A DNA stretch of 47,190 bases from Ornatilinea apprima (GTDB taxonomy: Bacteria; Chloroflexota; Anaerolineae; Anaerolineales; Anaerolineaceae). Shown piece after piece: positions 17,586-26,002 of the stretch (position 1 is the stretch's first letter; every line of letters starts with the position of its first letter). The notes under the pieces are model-generated. The model was not told the origin of the DNA, made no database searches, and was given only the letters and a program-made list of their open reading frames with translations. A program made the position numbers and the translations under genes. The stretch is taken from assembly GCF_001306115.1 (NCBI RefSeq), contig NZ_LGCL01000018.1, positions 1-47,190 on the forward strand, written 5' to 3'.

Positions 17586-18541
17586 GCCTGTTCAGAAACC
17601 GCTTGCTTGCGGCGCGCCAGGGTAACCCCGCTCACCGCGGCCAGCACAATCATCACGCCAATCACGCCCGCCAGAATGGTGGCCAGCGCTTCGTTTTGGA
17701 TACCCGGCAGCACATAGTCGGGGATAATTTCAAACCAGGGACCGCGGGCAGCCTCAAGGAAGCCAGCCTGTTCAGCCACCCACTCCAATCCATCGGGGTG
17801 CGAAGAAGCCAGCGGAGAGAGCACCGCCAGCAACGTCGCGATCCCCAACCCGCCAACCAGTAGTCCGCGGCTGTGTTTGGCCGGGGTTTGCGCGGCAGAG
17901 AGCAGGTCTGGGCGCGCCGCCAGCACAAAAGCCAGCGCGCCAATGGTGATCAGGCCTTCACCCACCCCGATCAGGGCATGAATGCCCGCCATGGCCGGTA
18001 CGGCCACCTGCACCGGAGACGTGCCGGAAAGCGCCAGCTGCAGCGCGCAAGACAGCGAAGCGATAAAGATCGAGGCCCAGGCCGCCAGAAATCCGCTGGC
18101 TAAAATGCCCCAGCGCTGCCCGCCGGTGAGCTTTTGCGCCAGGCGGTAGACGGCGTAGCCCACCGCCACGCCCACCACCGCCATGTTGAAGAGATTCGCG
18201 CCCATCACCACCAGACCGCCGTCCTGGAAGATCAGCGCCTGAGTGGCCACCACGGCGGTCATCACCAGCACCGCCGCCCAGGGACCCACCAAAATCGCCG
18301 CCAGCGCAGCACCCAGCAGGTGACCCGAGGTGCCGCCCGAAACTGAGAAGTTGAGCATTTGCCCGGCAAAAATGGCCGCGGCCAGCACGCCCATCAGGGG
18401 CGCTTCACGCTCGCCCAGATCGCGCGAAACGCGCCGCAGGGCCACCGCGATGACCAGCACCGAAATAACCCAGAACAGGGCCGAGACCAGCACCGAAAGA
18501 AAACCGTCGGGAATGTGCATGGGAGTAGGTGAAAAATGCAT
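17582..18541 (-). CDS. cbiM: Cobalt/nickel ECF substrate-binding membrane protein, CbiM fused to a PDGLE domain
   Basis: 319 residues. The CbiM/NikM part (residues 8-225) begins with MHIPDGFLS, whose N-terminal Met-His binds the metal in studied homologues. It then shows [33 protein letters not shown] (metal His). The C-terminal part has [12 protein letters not shown] and two further membrane segments, the PDGLE (NikN/CbiN-like) domain, so the accessory subunit is fused. ATG 18541 has a good AGGAGA site and starts [13 protein letters not shown]. The family start would be ATG 18520, which lacks a ribosome-binding site. Metal specificity (Co versus Ni) cannot be read from sequence alone. Confidence 0.9.
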   Translation of the reverse strand: MHFSPTPMHIPDGFLSVLVSALFWVISVLVIAVALRRVSRDLGEREAPLMGVLAAAIFAGQMLNFSVSGGTSGHLLGAALAAILVGPWAAVLVMTAVVATQALIFQDGGLVVMGANLFNMAVVGVAVGYAVYRLAQKLTGGQRWGILASGFLAAWASIFIASLSCALQLALSGTSPVQVAVPAMAGIHALIGVGEGLITIGALAFVLAARPDLLSAAQTPAKHSRGLLVGGLGIATLLAVLSPLASSHPDGLEWVAEQAGFLEAARGPWFEIIPDYVLPGIQNEALATILAGVIGVMIVLAAVSGVTLARRKQAVSEQA

Positions 18542-18576
18542 GATTTCTTTTCTCCTTGGATCGTGAAGTTTGAGGT

Positions 18577-18634
18577 ATTATAACGCAAATCTTTGCATTT
18601 GCGAATTTTCGCGTTTTTGATCTTGCGGTATAAT
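18577..18634. promoter_or_regulatory. Divergent promoters and palindromic operator between cbiM and the Fur-family gene
   Basis: Between the two genes lies a perfect 7-6-7 inverted repeat, CGCAAAT-N6-ATTTGCG (18584-18603), overlapped by a second palindrome GCGAATTTTCGC (18601-18612). Toward cbiM, -10 TATAAT (minus strand of 18577-18582) and -35 TTCGCA (18600-18605) are 17 bases apart, with the palindrome in the spacer. Toward the regulator, -10 TATAAT is at 18629-18634. The 7-6-7 layout is usual for Fur-family boxes, so the adjacent regulator is the likely binder (inference). Confidence 0.65.
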
Positions 18635-18652
18635 CAACTCCGGAGGCAAAGC

Positions 18653-19033
18653 ATGCGCACATCATCTGTGGATCAGGTCATCCTCGATGTTCTGGCGGAA
18701 GAACATCACCATCTCACCGCTCAGCAGGTGTACGAACACATCCGCGAGCGCATGCCCGCCGTCAACCCCTCCACCATTTACCGCTCGCTGGAACGCCTGG
18801 CCTCCGAAGGCAAAATCTCCGTCTCGGATATGGGCCAGGGCGCAACGGTGTTTGAATCGCTGGCCGACGGCATGCACCATCACCTGGTCTGCCAGAGCTG
18901 CGGAAAATGCATCACCGTCGATCACCAGCTCGTGGGGCAATTCTTCGCCCAGGTGGAAAAGCAGCTTGAGTTTCAGGTTCTGACCAATCATCTGATCTTG
19001 TTCGGCATTTGCAAAGAATGCCAGGCTAAATAA
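18653..19033 (+). CDS. Fur-family metal-responsive regulator
   Basis: 126 residues. The N-terminal winged helix includes HLTAQQVYEHIRERMPAVNPSTIYRSLERLASEGKI. The metal-binding C-terminal part includes ADGMHHHLVCQSCGKCITVDH and ends FGICKECQAK, giving two Cys pairs (CQSC, CKEC) for structural zinc and a His cluster for regulatory metal. ATG 18653 has GGAGG upstream. It is divergent from cbiMQO and shares the palindromic operator, which suggests a nickel- or cobalt-sensing repressor of the importer and of itself. Zur or Fur identity cannot be excluded. Confidence 0.88.
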   Translation: MRTSSVDQVILDVLAEEHHHLTAQQVYEHIRERMPAVNPSTIYRSLERLASEGKISVSDMGQGATVFESLADGMHHHLVCQSCGKCITVDHQLVGQFFAQVEKQLEFQVLTNHLILFGICKECQAK

Positions 19034-19037
19034 GTCC

Positions 19038-19063
19038 AACGCCCCCGGCCTGGGGGCGTTTCT
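19038..19063 (+). terminator. Intrinsic terminator after the Fur-family gene
   Basis: AACGCCCCC pairs with GGGGGCGTT across GGCCT, followed by T-rich sequence. Confidence 0.8.
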
Positions 19064-19320
19064 ATTTCTGGCTATTGCATCAGATATCGATCCTGGAGGG
19101 TCAGTGTTGCGGGCGTAATGCTTAACTCGGATGGCGTCACGCACCTGGTCCAGGCGTTTTTTGGGGCGGTTTTGCATGGTTATGTTCTGGAAAATTGCAT
19201 GCAAGATTGGATGGCTGTATAATTTTCGCATGATCATTTTGAACCACTCTGATGGTTCAGAATACTACTGAATATCGTAGTAAATCAGTGGTATATACGG
19301 ATATTTTTCGTATATATATT
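19064..19320. other. Intergenic stretch with three consecutive AT-rich hairpins
   Basis: No gene is supported here. Three short inverted repeats lie in a row just before the AT-rich island: TGAACCA/TGGTTCA (19240-19259), TACTAC/GTAGTA (19263-19282) and TATATACG/CGTATATA (19292-19316). A TATAAT at about 19217 could be a promoter. The GC-rich sequence before 19200 and the AT-rich sequence after it mark the edge of the island. Confidence 0.5.
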
Positions 19321-19327
19321 GTTGGGC
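19321..19327 (+). repeat. Possible attI/attC right box (GTTGGGC)
   Basis: GTTGGGC fits the integron core consensus GTTRRRY and lies where the first cassette should begin, 32 bases before the AbiGi-like start codon. On its own it is weak. It matters because two attC-like palindromes follow the next two genes. Confidence 0.3.
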
Positions 19328-19358
19328 TGAAAAAGCATAAGCAAAGAGAAAAGTCAAC

Positions 19359-20072
19359 ATGCCATTAATTCATACTTTAGCAAGTTACATAAAGGGCGAT
19401 GGGGAGTTTTCAGGATTATCTGGCATTCAAGCAGACCAACGAGACTTTAGCCCCTTTTTAGTGCATTTTACTTCTTATATGAGTATGGAAATTTTAAGAA
19501 GGGCAATTGAGTTGGAAGCACTTCCTAAAGATATTCATCAATTGTTAAGTGTGGCAGATAACGAATCGATGAATATAGTAAGGAGAATTTCCGAATCTAA
19601 TAGTTTACTTTCGTCCAAGCCAAAAAATAAAGATGGTACAGAGCAACAAATTAGCAAATGTATTTGCTTTTCAGAATGTAACATATCAGGCATCATTTCT
19701 CACGCTGAAAGATATGGACGATTCGGTTTCATTTTCAGCAAAAGTGTTTTATTTGGTCTTGGTTGCAGGCCTTGTTTATATGTAGACGAAGAAATTTATA
19801 CAATTATTTCAAAAAACTTTAGCAGCGACGATATAACCACGCCAACAGGAAGGCTTTATTCGTTGGCTAATATTTACACCCCGCCAGGCCATGGAAAAGT
19901 ACAGGACTTTACTCATGAAAGAGAATGGCGGTTATTTCAAGATTTAAGTTTTGACGTTGCGTCACCTATTATGTTAATTACACCGTCTCAATATGCTAGT
20001 GAAGTTTCAAGGTTGTTCGATTCTGTAGACAACATCATTCCACTAAATTATTTGTATCAAATGGGCGCATAA
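19359..20072 (+). CDS. AbiGi-like protein (putative abortive-infection family)
   Basis: 237 residues, clearly AT-rich compared with the flanking genes. FLVHFTSYMSMEILRRAIE near the N-terminus, ISKCICFSECNISGIISHAERYGRFGFIFSKSVLF in the middle and FTHEREWRLF near the C-terminus match the pattern of AbiGi/DUF2743-type proteins. In such proteins a short CF-x-E segment, an H-x2-RYG-x-FG segment and an EREWR motif are conserved. AbiGi was named as an antitoxin component of phage abortive infection; activity here is unknown. The next gene is on the same strand but separated by an attC-like palindrome, as for a mobile cassette. Family assignment is by motif memory only. Confidence 0.55.
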   Translation: MPLIHTLASYIKGDGEFSGLSGIQADQRDFSPFLVHFTSYMSMEILRRAIELEALPKDIHQLLSVADNESMNIVRRISESNSLLSSKPKNKDGTEQQISKCICFSECNISGIISHAERYGRFGFIFSKSVLFGLGCRPCLYVDEEIYTIISKNFSSDDITTPTGRLYSLANIYTPPGHGKVQDFTHEREWRLFQDLSFDVASPIMLITPSQYASEVSRLFDSVDNIIPLNYLYQMGA

Positions 20073-20106
20073 ATGCTTTGCCAGCGAGTCGTCATCCCAA
20101 GACCGC

Positions 20107-20237
20107 ACCCGACACAGCGTGCACCTAACGCGGGGGATTCTGCGCCGCTTTCGGGCTTTTTCCTACGCCCAAGCAGAATCCTGCACCCAAGCCGACTCCA
20201 ACGCCCGCCCACACGCAGGTAACGTAAACCGTCAGGC
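20107..20237 (+). repeat. attC-like imperfect palindrome after the AbiGi-like gene
   Basis: 131 bp. The outer ends ACCCGAC and GTCAGGC are near-complementary, then GCGTG pairs with CACGC. The centre has GGATTCTGC/GCAGAATCC and GGGC/GCCC. The right end (CACACGC, TAACG, AAACCGTCAGGC) closely matches the right end of the site at 21298-21413, while the centre differs, which is the usual behaviour of attC sites. The right box is GTC, not GTT, so it is degenerate. Confidence 0.45.
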
Positions 20238-20265
20238 GCTGTCAGTTTAGTTCCATTTATTTTAT

Positions 20266-21303
20266 ATGCAACAAATAACCCACAACAATCACTTTGTTCC
20301 CCAATTGTATTTGAAACAATGGAGTGATGACGGGATTCATATATGGTCATATCGTATTTTGGTTTCTCATGAGAAGGTACAGGAATGGAGGCTTCTCCCT
20401 ATTAGTGGCGTAGCCTATCAGCGTGACTTGTATACAACTTCTGTTAATGGGAATGAAGTTGATGAATTCGAGAAATGGTTAGAACGAGAATTTGAAAACC
20501 CAGTTCAGGAAAGCATCAACAAAGTTCTGAGGGATGAGGGCTTGGCAACTTCAGATTGGGAACGCTTAGCCACATACTTAGGTGCTCAAGATGTTAGAAC
20601 TCCATTAAGTTACGTGGAAATGACGGAACGCTGGAGAAAGACTTTGCCGCATTTAATGCAAGATACTTTAGAAAAATCTATAAAAAAACTTGAGCAAGCA
20701 CGAAACGATGGTGAAAAAACTCGCCTGCGTTCAGAGAATAACGAATTTTTCAACAACGCATTTGATATCCAAATCCATCGAGCTAGCGAAATAGATGAGA
20801 AACAAGGGTATATTGAAGTAAAGGTCGTTGCAGGGCGAGCACTTTGGCTAGAGAGTCAGAAAATGTTGTTGACAAAAACGGTAGAAGCATTAAAAAAGCA
20901 CAAATGGAGCATTGTTTACCCAACACAAGGTTATCAATGGTTTACATGTGACCATCCAGTTGTAAAGTTAAACTATTATGGGAACGGTAACTACGATTTA
21001 ATGGGTGGATGGGGAAATAAAGGGACAAATATAATTATGCCTCTTTCTCCACGTCATCTACTTTTTACGCAAATTGGGGATGAGTTTCCAGAACGATTTA
21101 CCCTAACTCCCAAGCAAACTAAACTGTTTCAAAGATTTATTGCTGAAAGGTCAATGAGATGGATTTTTGCCGATAAGCCCCTAGGTATAGTGAGAAAGTT
21201 ACGGCCTCGTCACATTGACCCTGAAGCATATAGTCAAGAAATAGAACAGTGGAAAAAGTGGCATGAAGAGCAAAGCAAAGCAGAAAACAACAAAAGCGAC
21301 TAA
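20266..21303 (+). CDS. DUF4238 protein
   Basis: 345 residues. The N-terminal ITHNNHFVPQLYLKQWSDDGIHIWSY is the DUF4238 hallmark (H-x-VPQ-x-L-x-F/W-S). WFTCDHPVVKLNY and IIMPLSPRHLLFTQIGDE are the further family segments around a conserved D-x-P and P-L-SP. DUF4238 proteins have no established function and often occur in accessory or defence-rich DNA. The gene is AT-rich and its TAA stop lies inside the left box of the following attC-like site. No clear ribosome-binding site precedes ATG 20266. Probable integron cassette gene. Confidence 0.75.
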   Translation: MQQITHNNHFVPQLYLKQWSDDGIHIWSYRILVSHEKVQEWRLLPISGVAYQRDLYTTSVNGNEVDEFEKWLEREFENPVQESINKVLRDEGLATSDWERLATYLGAQDVRTPLSYVEMTERWRKTLPHLMQDTLEKSIKKLEQARNDGEKTRLRSENNEFFNNAFDIQIHRASEIDEKQGYIEVKVVAGRALWLESQKMLLTKTVEALKKHKWSIVYPTQGYQWFTCDHPVVKLNYYGNGNYDLMGGWGNKGTNIIMPLSPRHLLFTQIGDEFPERFTLTPKQTKLFQRFIAERSMRWIFADKPLGIVRKLRPRHIDPEAYSQEIEQWKKWHEEQSKAENNKSD

Positions 21304-21413
21304 CACCGCGTGCCGTTGACAAGTGCAGGCTTTGCCCCACTTTCGGGGAATAGGCAGCCGGTAGTTTTTCCTGCCAATCCCCCACCACACGCCGCTAACG
21401 CAAACCGTTAGGC
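21298..21413 (+). repeat. attC-like palindrome after the DUF4238 gene
   Basis: 116 bp. The left box GACTAAC is complementary to right box GTTAGGC at six of seven positions. Inner steps are GCGTG/CACGC, GCAGG/CCTGC, TGCC/GGCA and CCCC/GGGG around ACTTTC. Size, stepwise imperfect stem and the GTTRRRY right box fit an integron attC. No integrase gene lies in the window. Confidence 0.5.
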
Positions 21414-21595
21414 ATCCATCCTGCCTGTCAACTTACTTAGCCCAAATTCCAGTCTGCTATCAACAATCTTTGCCGCGTTCGTAGAACCGTCAACGAATTT
21501 GTCTGGAAAAATTCAGCAATTTCACAATCGGGGTTCTAAGATTTATTTCTGCGCCATTGCCAACCCCTTCCCTTTTCGCGAAGGGTGAGGCGCTC

Positions 21596-23200
21596 TCAGG
21601 CCGCCGCGGTTTGCGGATTCTCTTCCCAGACGCACACCTGGTTGCGCCCGCTGTTCTTGGCCTGGTACAGGGCCTGGTCGGCGCAGTCAATCAACTGATT
21701 CAAAGTTCGCCCCGGAGATTGAGAAAGGCTGGCCACACCCAGACTGATCGTGATTTGAATCTCGCCCTGATCGGTATCAACGCGCAGCTTTTCAGCGCGC
21801 GCGCGCAGGCGCTCGGCCGTCTGGCTGGCCGCGTCCAGGTCGGTTTCGGGCAGAGCGATGATGAATTCTTCGCCGCCAAAGCGCGCGCTGATATCAAAGG
21901 CGCGCAGACCCAAAAAGCATTCCTGCGCCAGCTGGTTGAGCACCTGATCACCCACCAGATGCCCATGCGTGTCATTGACCAATTTGAAGTAATCAATATC
22001 CAGCAGAATAACCGAGAGATCGTGCCGGTAGCGCAGGGCGCGTTCCAATTCCTGGTTGGCCAGCAGCGAGAAGTAGCGCCGGTTGAACAAGCCGGTCAGG
22101 TCATCGGTAATGGCCAGATGGCGCAGCTTTTCCTGAACGCGAATCCGGTCGCTGATATCACTCAACGCCACCACCTGCCCTACCACCGCTCCCGAAGCAG
22201 TTTGCAGGCTGGAAATATGAATCTCGTAAGAAGTCTCCTCCCCTGCCGGGTACAGCTTGAAATCCTGAATCAAAGGGCTGCTCTGCGCGGCCAGCTTGAA
22301 CCACTCAGCGGGGATGGGCAGCACCTCATATAGCGGCTTGCCCACACATTGGTTCAAACTCATCCCCAGAATGCGCTCGCCAGCCGGGTTCACATCCATA
22401 ATGCAGGCCTTGTCATTGAGCACAATCACCCCGCTCTGCAGGCTGTCAATTAACAGGTCGCGGGCCACCGGCACCAGGTCAAACAGGTGATAGCGAAACA
22501 GCGCCCAGGCCATCACCAGGTTGCTCAACCCAAAGGTTAAGGGGGTCGCGTCATGCAGGCGCAGCGGCAGCCAGCCCAGGGCAGTTACCACACTGGTCAC
22601 CCAGGGAATCAGAATCCCCACCAGCAGAACGCCAATCTGCAGGCGGTATAGATGGTTGGCGATCAGGTAATGCACCAGAATCAGGAGTGTGGTAATGACG
22701 ATCAGAGTGTAAGCGTAAACCGTAAACACGCCGAACAGCGGACCGTCGGTAAAGCGCAGGTGCGTGAACAGGCTGCCCTGCGCCAGCGCCGGCTCTACCC
22801 GAAACAAATGGTGAGCGCCGTCCGTCCAGATCAGGCCCAGCACCGCCAGCGAAACGGGCGTCAGCCATCGCCAGTCGAAGCGCGAAAGCAGGCCGGAGCG
22901 GCGGTTATACTCCACGCCAAACGCCAGGTAGAACAACGGCGCGGCCACCGCGCCGAAAAACTGGGCGTTGTTCCAGAAGAGCTTACCCTCCAGACTGGGG
23001 GAGAGCAGCTGCAACAAGTAGGTCAGGCACCATTCGGCTTCAACAAAGGCCAGCATCGCCAGCGGCTTCGCCCCCGGAACCGGCTTGCGCAGCCAGGCAT
23101 ACCAGCCAATTGCGACGCAAATGCTGGCCGAGAGGAGGTATGCGAAGATAGAAAGCAGTCGAAGCGCAGTCACAATTAAGTTATCGGCAGGAGTTCCCAA
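21596..23200 (-). CDS. Membrane diguanylate cyclase (7TM - PAS - GGDEF)
   Basis: 534 residues. The N-terminal part (about 1-225) has seven to eight hydrophobic segments like the histidine-kinase-type 7TM sensor. A PAS domain at about 230-355 (GVIVLNDKACIMDVNPAGERILGMS) follows, and then a GGDEF domain starting at LRHLAITDDLTGLFNRRYF. The active-site motif is FGGEEF, so cyclase activity is expected. It converts two GTP into cyclic di-GMP at the membrane. The start is uncertain: TTG 23200 with weak upstream sequence, or GTG nine codons later. It lies 78 bp after an HD-GYP gene on the same strand, pairing synthesis with possible degradation. Confidence 0.88.
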   Translation of the reverse strand: MGTPADNLIVTALRLLSIFAYLLSASICVAIGWYAWLRKPVPGAKPLAMLAFVEAEWCLTYLLQLLSPSLEGKLFWNNAQFFGAVAAPLFYLAFGVEYNRRSGLLSRFDWRWLTPVSLAVLGLIWTDGAHHLFRVEPALAQGSLFTHLRFTDGPLFGVFTVYAYTLIVITTLLILVHYLIANHLYRLQIGVLLVGILIPWVTSVVTALGWLPLRLHDATPLTFGLSNLVMAWALFRYHLFDLVPVARDLLIDSLQSGVIVLNDKACIMDVNPAGERILGMSLNQCVGKPLYEVLPIPAEWFKLAAQSSPLIQDFKLYPAGEETSYEIHISSLQTASGAVVGQVVALSDISDRIRVQEKLRHLAITDDLTGLFNRRYFSLLANQELERALRYRHDLSVILLDIDYFKLVNDTHGHLVGDQVLNQLAQECFLGLRAFDISARFGGEEFIIALPETDLDAASQTAERLRARAEKLRVDTDQGEIQITISLGVASLSQSPGRTLNQLIDCADQALYQAKNSGRNQVCVWEENPQTAAA

Positions 23201-23277
23201 TAGTTAATCCCAGAGGCTATGGACGGTCTGTTCTCTGCCAGCCCGCGCCAAAAACGGCTGGCGGACAGATACCCCCA

Positions 23278-24870
23278 TCATTCGTCCAATCCGCAAATAT
23301 CCACCACCCGGGAGAAAAAGACATTGACCAATGCCGGGTCAAACTGCGTTCCGGCATTGTCTTGGATGTAAGCCACCACCTGATCGAGCGGCCAGGCGGC
23401 GCGGTACGGCCGGTCCGAGAGCAGCGCGTCCCACACATCCACAATGCTGAAAATCCGCGCCGTCAGCGGAATCTCTTCGCCTTTCAGCCCGCGCGGGTAA
23501 CCCGACCCGTCCCAGCGCTCGTGATGGCAGTAGGGAATATCCAGGGCGGACTGCAAGAACGTGATCGATGAGAGCATGTCGTAGGCCAGCCGCGGATGCT
23601 GACGCATCACATCCCACTCTTCGGGGCTGAGCGGCCCCGGCTTGAGCAAAATATGGTCGGGGATGCCCATTTTGCCAATATCATGCAGCAGCGCGCCGCG
23701 CCCAATATGCTCCAGCGCCTCGCGGTCGAAGCCCATTTCCCGCGCCATGCAAATCGTCAGGTCGCGCACCCGGCGGGTGTGCTGGCCGGTTTCGTGCTCG
23801 CGCAGTTCCAGCGCGTTGGCCCAGCCTTCCAGCGTAGCCGCGTAGGCCTGCGCCATCTCCAGGTTCGACTTTTCCAGGTTCGCGTACATCTGTCCATTAT
23901 CGATGGCAATCGCGATTTGCGAAGCGAAATTTTCCAGGTAGCCAAACCACTCATTGGTGGGGTGAAAAGGAACGCGCTGAAACAGTTCCAGCACGCCCAG
24001 CACCTGGCTCTTGGCGTGCAGGGGCAGGCCCACATAAGCGATAAAGCCCTCATCTGCCACCACCTCATCAAAACAAAACTGATTGCGCAGGTTCTGCATA
24101 TCCGCCAGAAAGGTCAGGTGCTGCAGCGACTGCGCCGGCAGGCAGCGGCGCTGGCTGAGATGCCGCGGCTGCACGCCTTCCAGCGATTTGGAAAAACCCA
24201 CCCAGGCCGCCGGAAGCAGGTTTTTCTTCTCGTCCAGCAGATAAATCACCGCCGCGTCCGATTTTAAGGACTCGACGGTCATGGTAAGGATGCCATCCAG
24301 CATCGATTTGAACTGGTGATTGGAAGAGATTTGCAGGTCGATCTGGTGCAGCGTGTTGAGATGCTCCATCTGGCGCTGCAGGCGGTTTTCCGTCTGCAGG
24401 CGCGTGCGGATCTCCCTGCCCACCACAATCATATAGTGCTCTTCATTAAATTTAACCGGTGTGCTGTTCAGCTCAAAGGGAAGGTTCTCGCCGTTGGCAG
24501 AGCGCAGCCAGACGTGCATGCTATGGCAGCCCGCCTCAGGATTACTGGCCGTGGGATTCAAACAGTCGCGGATCTGTTCAGGCGAGGGCGAAGAGACCAG
24601 GCTAACAAAATCGCTGCCCAGCAGTTCCTGGCTGGGATAGCCCAACTGCTTTTCCACCGAGAGCGTTACATCGCGGATGCGTCCGTCGGGAATACTGATG
24701 AGAAAGAAACATTCCCTGCTCTGGTCAAGCAGGGCGCGAAAGCGTTCCAACTCATTCAGCCTTGATTGAAGCTGCGGATAATAGCTCTTTCGGTAAGAGG
24801 TCTCCCCCAGACCGATGATCTTATCGCGCAGTTCGTTGGACTGCCAGTTGGAATTAGAATGCTCTTCCAT
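23278..24870 (-). CDS. PAS - GAF - HD-GYP phosphodiesterase
   Basis: About 530 residues, no membrane segment. The PAS domain (CFFLISIPDGRIRDVTLSVEKQLGYPSQELLG) is followed by GAF (MLDGILTMTVESLKSDAAVIYLLDE). A C-terminal HD-GYP domain contains HETGQHTRRVRDLTICMA, the HD pair in GALLHDIGKMGIPDHILLKPGPLS, PYCHHERWDGSGYPRGLKGEEIPL with the GYP motif, and DVWDALLSDRPYR. These residues support cyclic-di-GMP hydrolysis. The start ATG 24870 overlaps the 3' end of the alcohol dehydrogenase gene by 17 bases; a longer start at 24918 would overlap by 65. It is likely co-transcribed with that gene. Confidence 0.88.
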   Translation of the reverse strand: MEEHSNSNWQSNELRDKIIGLGETSYRKSYYPQLQSRLNELERFRALLDQSRECFFLISIPDGRIRDVTLSVEKQLGYPSQELLGSDFVSLVSSPSPEQIRDCLNPTASNPEAGCHSMHVWLRSANGENLPFELNSTPVKFNEEHYMIVVGREIRTRLQTENRLQRQMEHLNTLHQIDLQISSNHQFKSMLDGILTMTVESLKSDAAVIYLLDEKKNLLPAAWVGFSKSLEGVQPRHLSQRRCLPAQSLQHLTFLADMQNLRNQFCFDEVVADEGFIAYVGLPLHAKSQVLGVLELFQRVPFHPTNEWFGYLENFASQIAIAIDNGQMYANLEKSNLEMAQAYAATLEGWANALELREHETGQHTRRVRDLTICMAREMGFDREALEHIGRGALLHDIGKMGIPDHILLKPGPLSPEEWDVMRQHPRLAYDMLSSITFLQSALDIPYCHHERWDGSGYPRGLKGEEIPLTARIFSIVDVWDALLSDRPYRAAWPLDQVVAYIQDNAGTQFDPALVNVFFSRVVDICGLDE

Positions 24871-26002
24871 AGATTTCTTCAATGTTGGCCAGTTGTACCG
24901 GTTTTGGATTGGTGGCAATACAAGGGTCGTGGACGGCCTTGCCGGCCAAAGCGTTCAGGTCGCTCATCGACACGCCGATCTCATGCAGCGAACCTTCGAT
25001 TCCCACCTGGCGGCGAAACTGCCGCAAAGCCTGAATGATCTCGGCGCGCTGCTCCGCGGGCGGCAGAGCGGCCAGATCCAGCCCCATGGCGCGGGCAATA
25101 TCAAGATAGCGCCCAGACGCCTGGTCAAAATTATACTCCACCGCGAATTCCAGCAGTAAAGCGTTGCATTCGCCGTGCGCCAGGTCCAGGTAGCCGCCCA
25201 GGCTGTGCGCCATGGCATGCACAATTCCCAGGCTGGCGTTGGAGAAGGCCAACCCTGCATGCATGCAGGCCAGCATCATCTGGTTACGCAGATCAAGGTT
25301 CTTCAGGTCCTTAAACAGGGCCGGCAGCGCCCGCCAGGCGATGCGGATCGCCTCCAGCGCGTGCAGATCGGTAATCGAAGAAGCGGCATTCGACACATAC
25401 GCCTCAAAGGCGTGGGTCAGCGCGTCCATACCGGTGCAGGCCGTCAGGTAAGCGTCTTTGGTGGTGGTGGTTACCGGGTCAATCAACGCCACATCGGGCA
25501 CCACCGTTTTCGAGATGATGGCAATTTTCACCTTGCGGCGGGTATCGTTGATGATGGCAAATTGCGAAATATCAGCCGCGCTGCCGGCGGTGGTGGGAAT
25601 GCAGATCAGCGGCGGGCCGGGAATGGGTACCTCATCCACGCCTTCAAAGTCCAGAATCGAGCGCTGGTTGTAGCTGACAATCCCAATTCCTTTGGCGCAG
25701 TCCATTGGGCTGCCGCCGCCGATGGCGATGATCAGGTTGCAGTTCTCGCGCAGAAACAGTTCAGCCCCGGCCATCACCTGGCTGTCGCGCGGGTTGGGAG
25801 AAACATCAGAAAACACGGTGGACGATAACCCGGCCTCGCGCAGATTGGCCAGCAGCGCATCCACCCAGCCGGCGCGGATAACGCCCTCATCGGTTACCAC
25901 TAAAACTTTTCGACCGCCAAAATTATGGGCATAGCGCGCTGCCATATCGCGTGCGCCTATGCCGTAGACGATTTCCGGCGCGACAAACTTTCGCAGTTCC
26001 AT
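24854..26002 (-). CDS. Iron-containing alcohol dehydrogenase
   Basis: 382 residues, group III (Fe-ADH) family. The NAD(P)-binding segment is IIAIGGGSPMDCAKGIGI, and IPTTAGSAADISQFAII follows. The metal-binding region includes TGMDALTHAFEAYVSN, MAHSLGGYLDLAHGECNALLL (two His ligands) and the C-terminal HDPCIATNPKP. It oxidises or reduces a primary alcohol/aldehyde such as butanol or 1,3-propanediol; the exact substrate is not deducible. TTCCCAGCGCA upstream gives no strong ribosome-binding site. Its stop overlaps the HD-GYP start, an unusual partner. Confidence 0.92.
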   Translation of the reverse strand: MELRKFVAPEIVYGIGARDMAARYAHNFGGRKVLVVTDEGVIRAGWVDALLANLREAGLSSTVFSDVSPNPRDSQVMAGAELFLRENCNLIIAIGGGSPMDCAKGIGIVSYNQRSILDFEGVDEVPIPGPPLICIPTTAGSAADISQFAIINDTRRKVKIAIISKTVVPDVALIDPVTTTTKDAYLTACTGMDALTHAFEAYVSNAASSITDLHALEAIRIAWRALPALFKDLKNLDLRNQMMLACMHAGLAFSNASLGIVHAMAHSLGGYLDLAHGECNALLLEFAVEYNFDQASGRYLDIARAMGLDLAALPPAEQRAEIIQALRQFRRQVGIEGSLHEIGVSMSDLNALAGKAVHDPCIATNPKPVQLANIEEIYGRAF

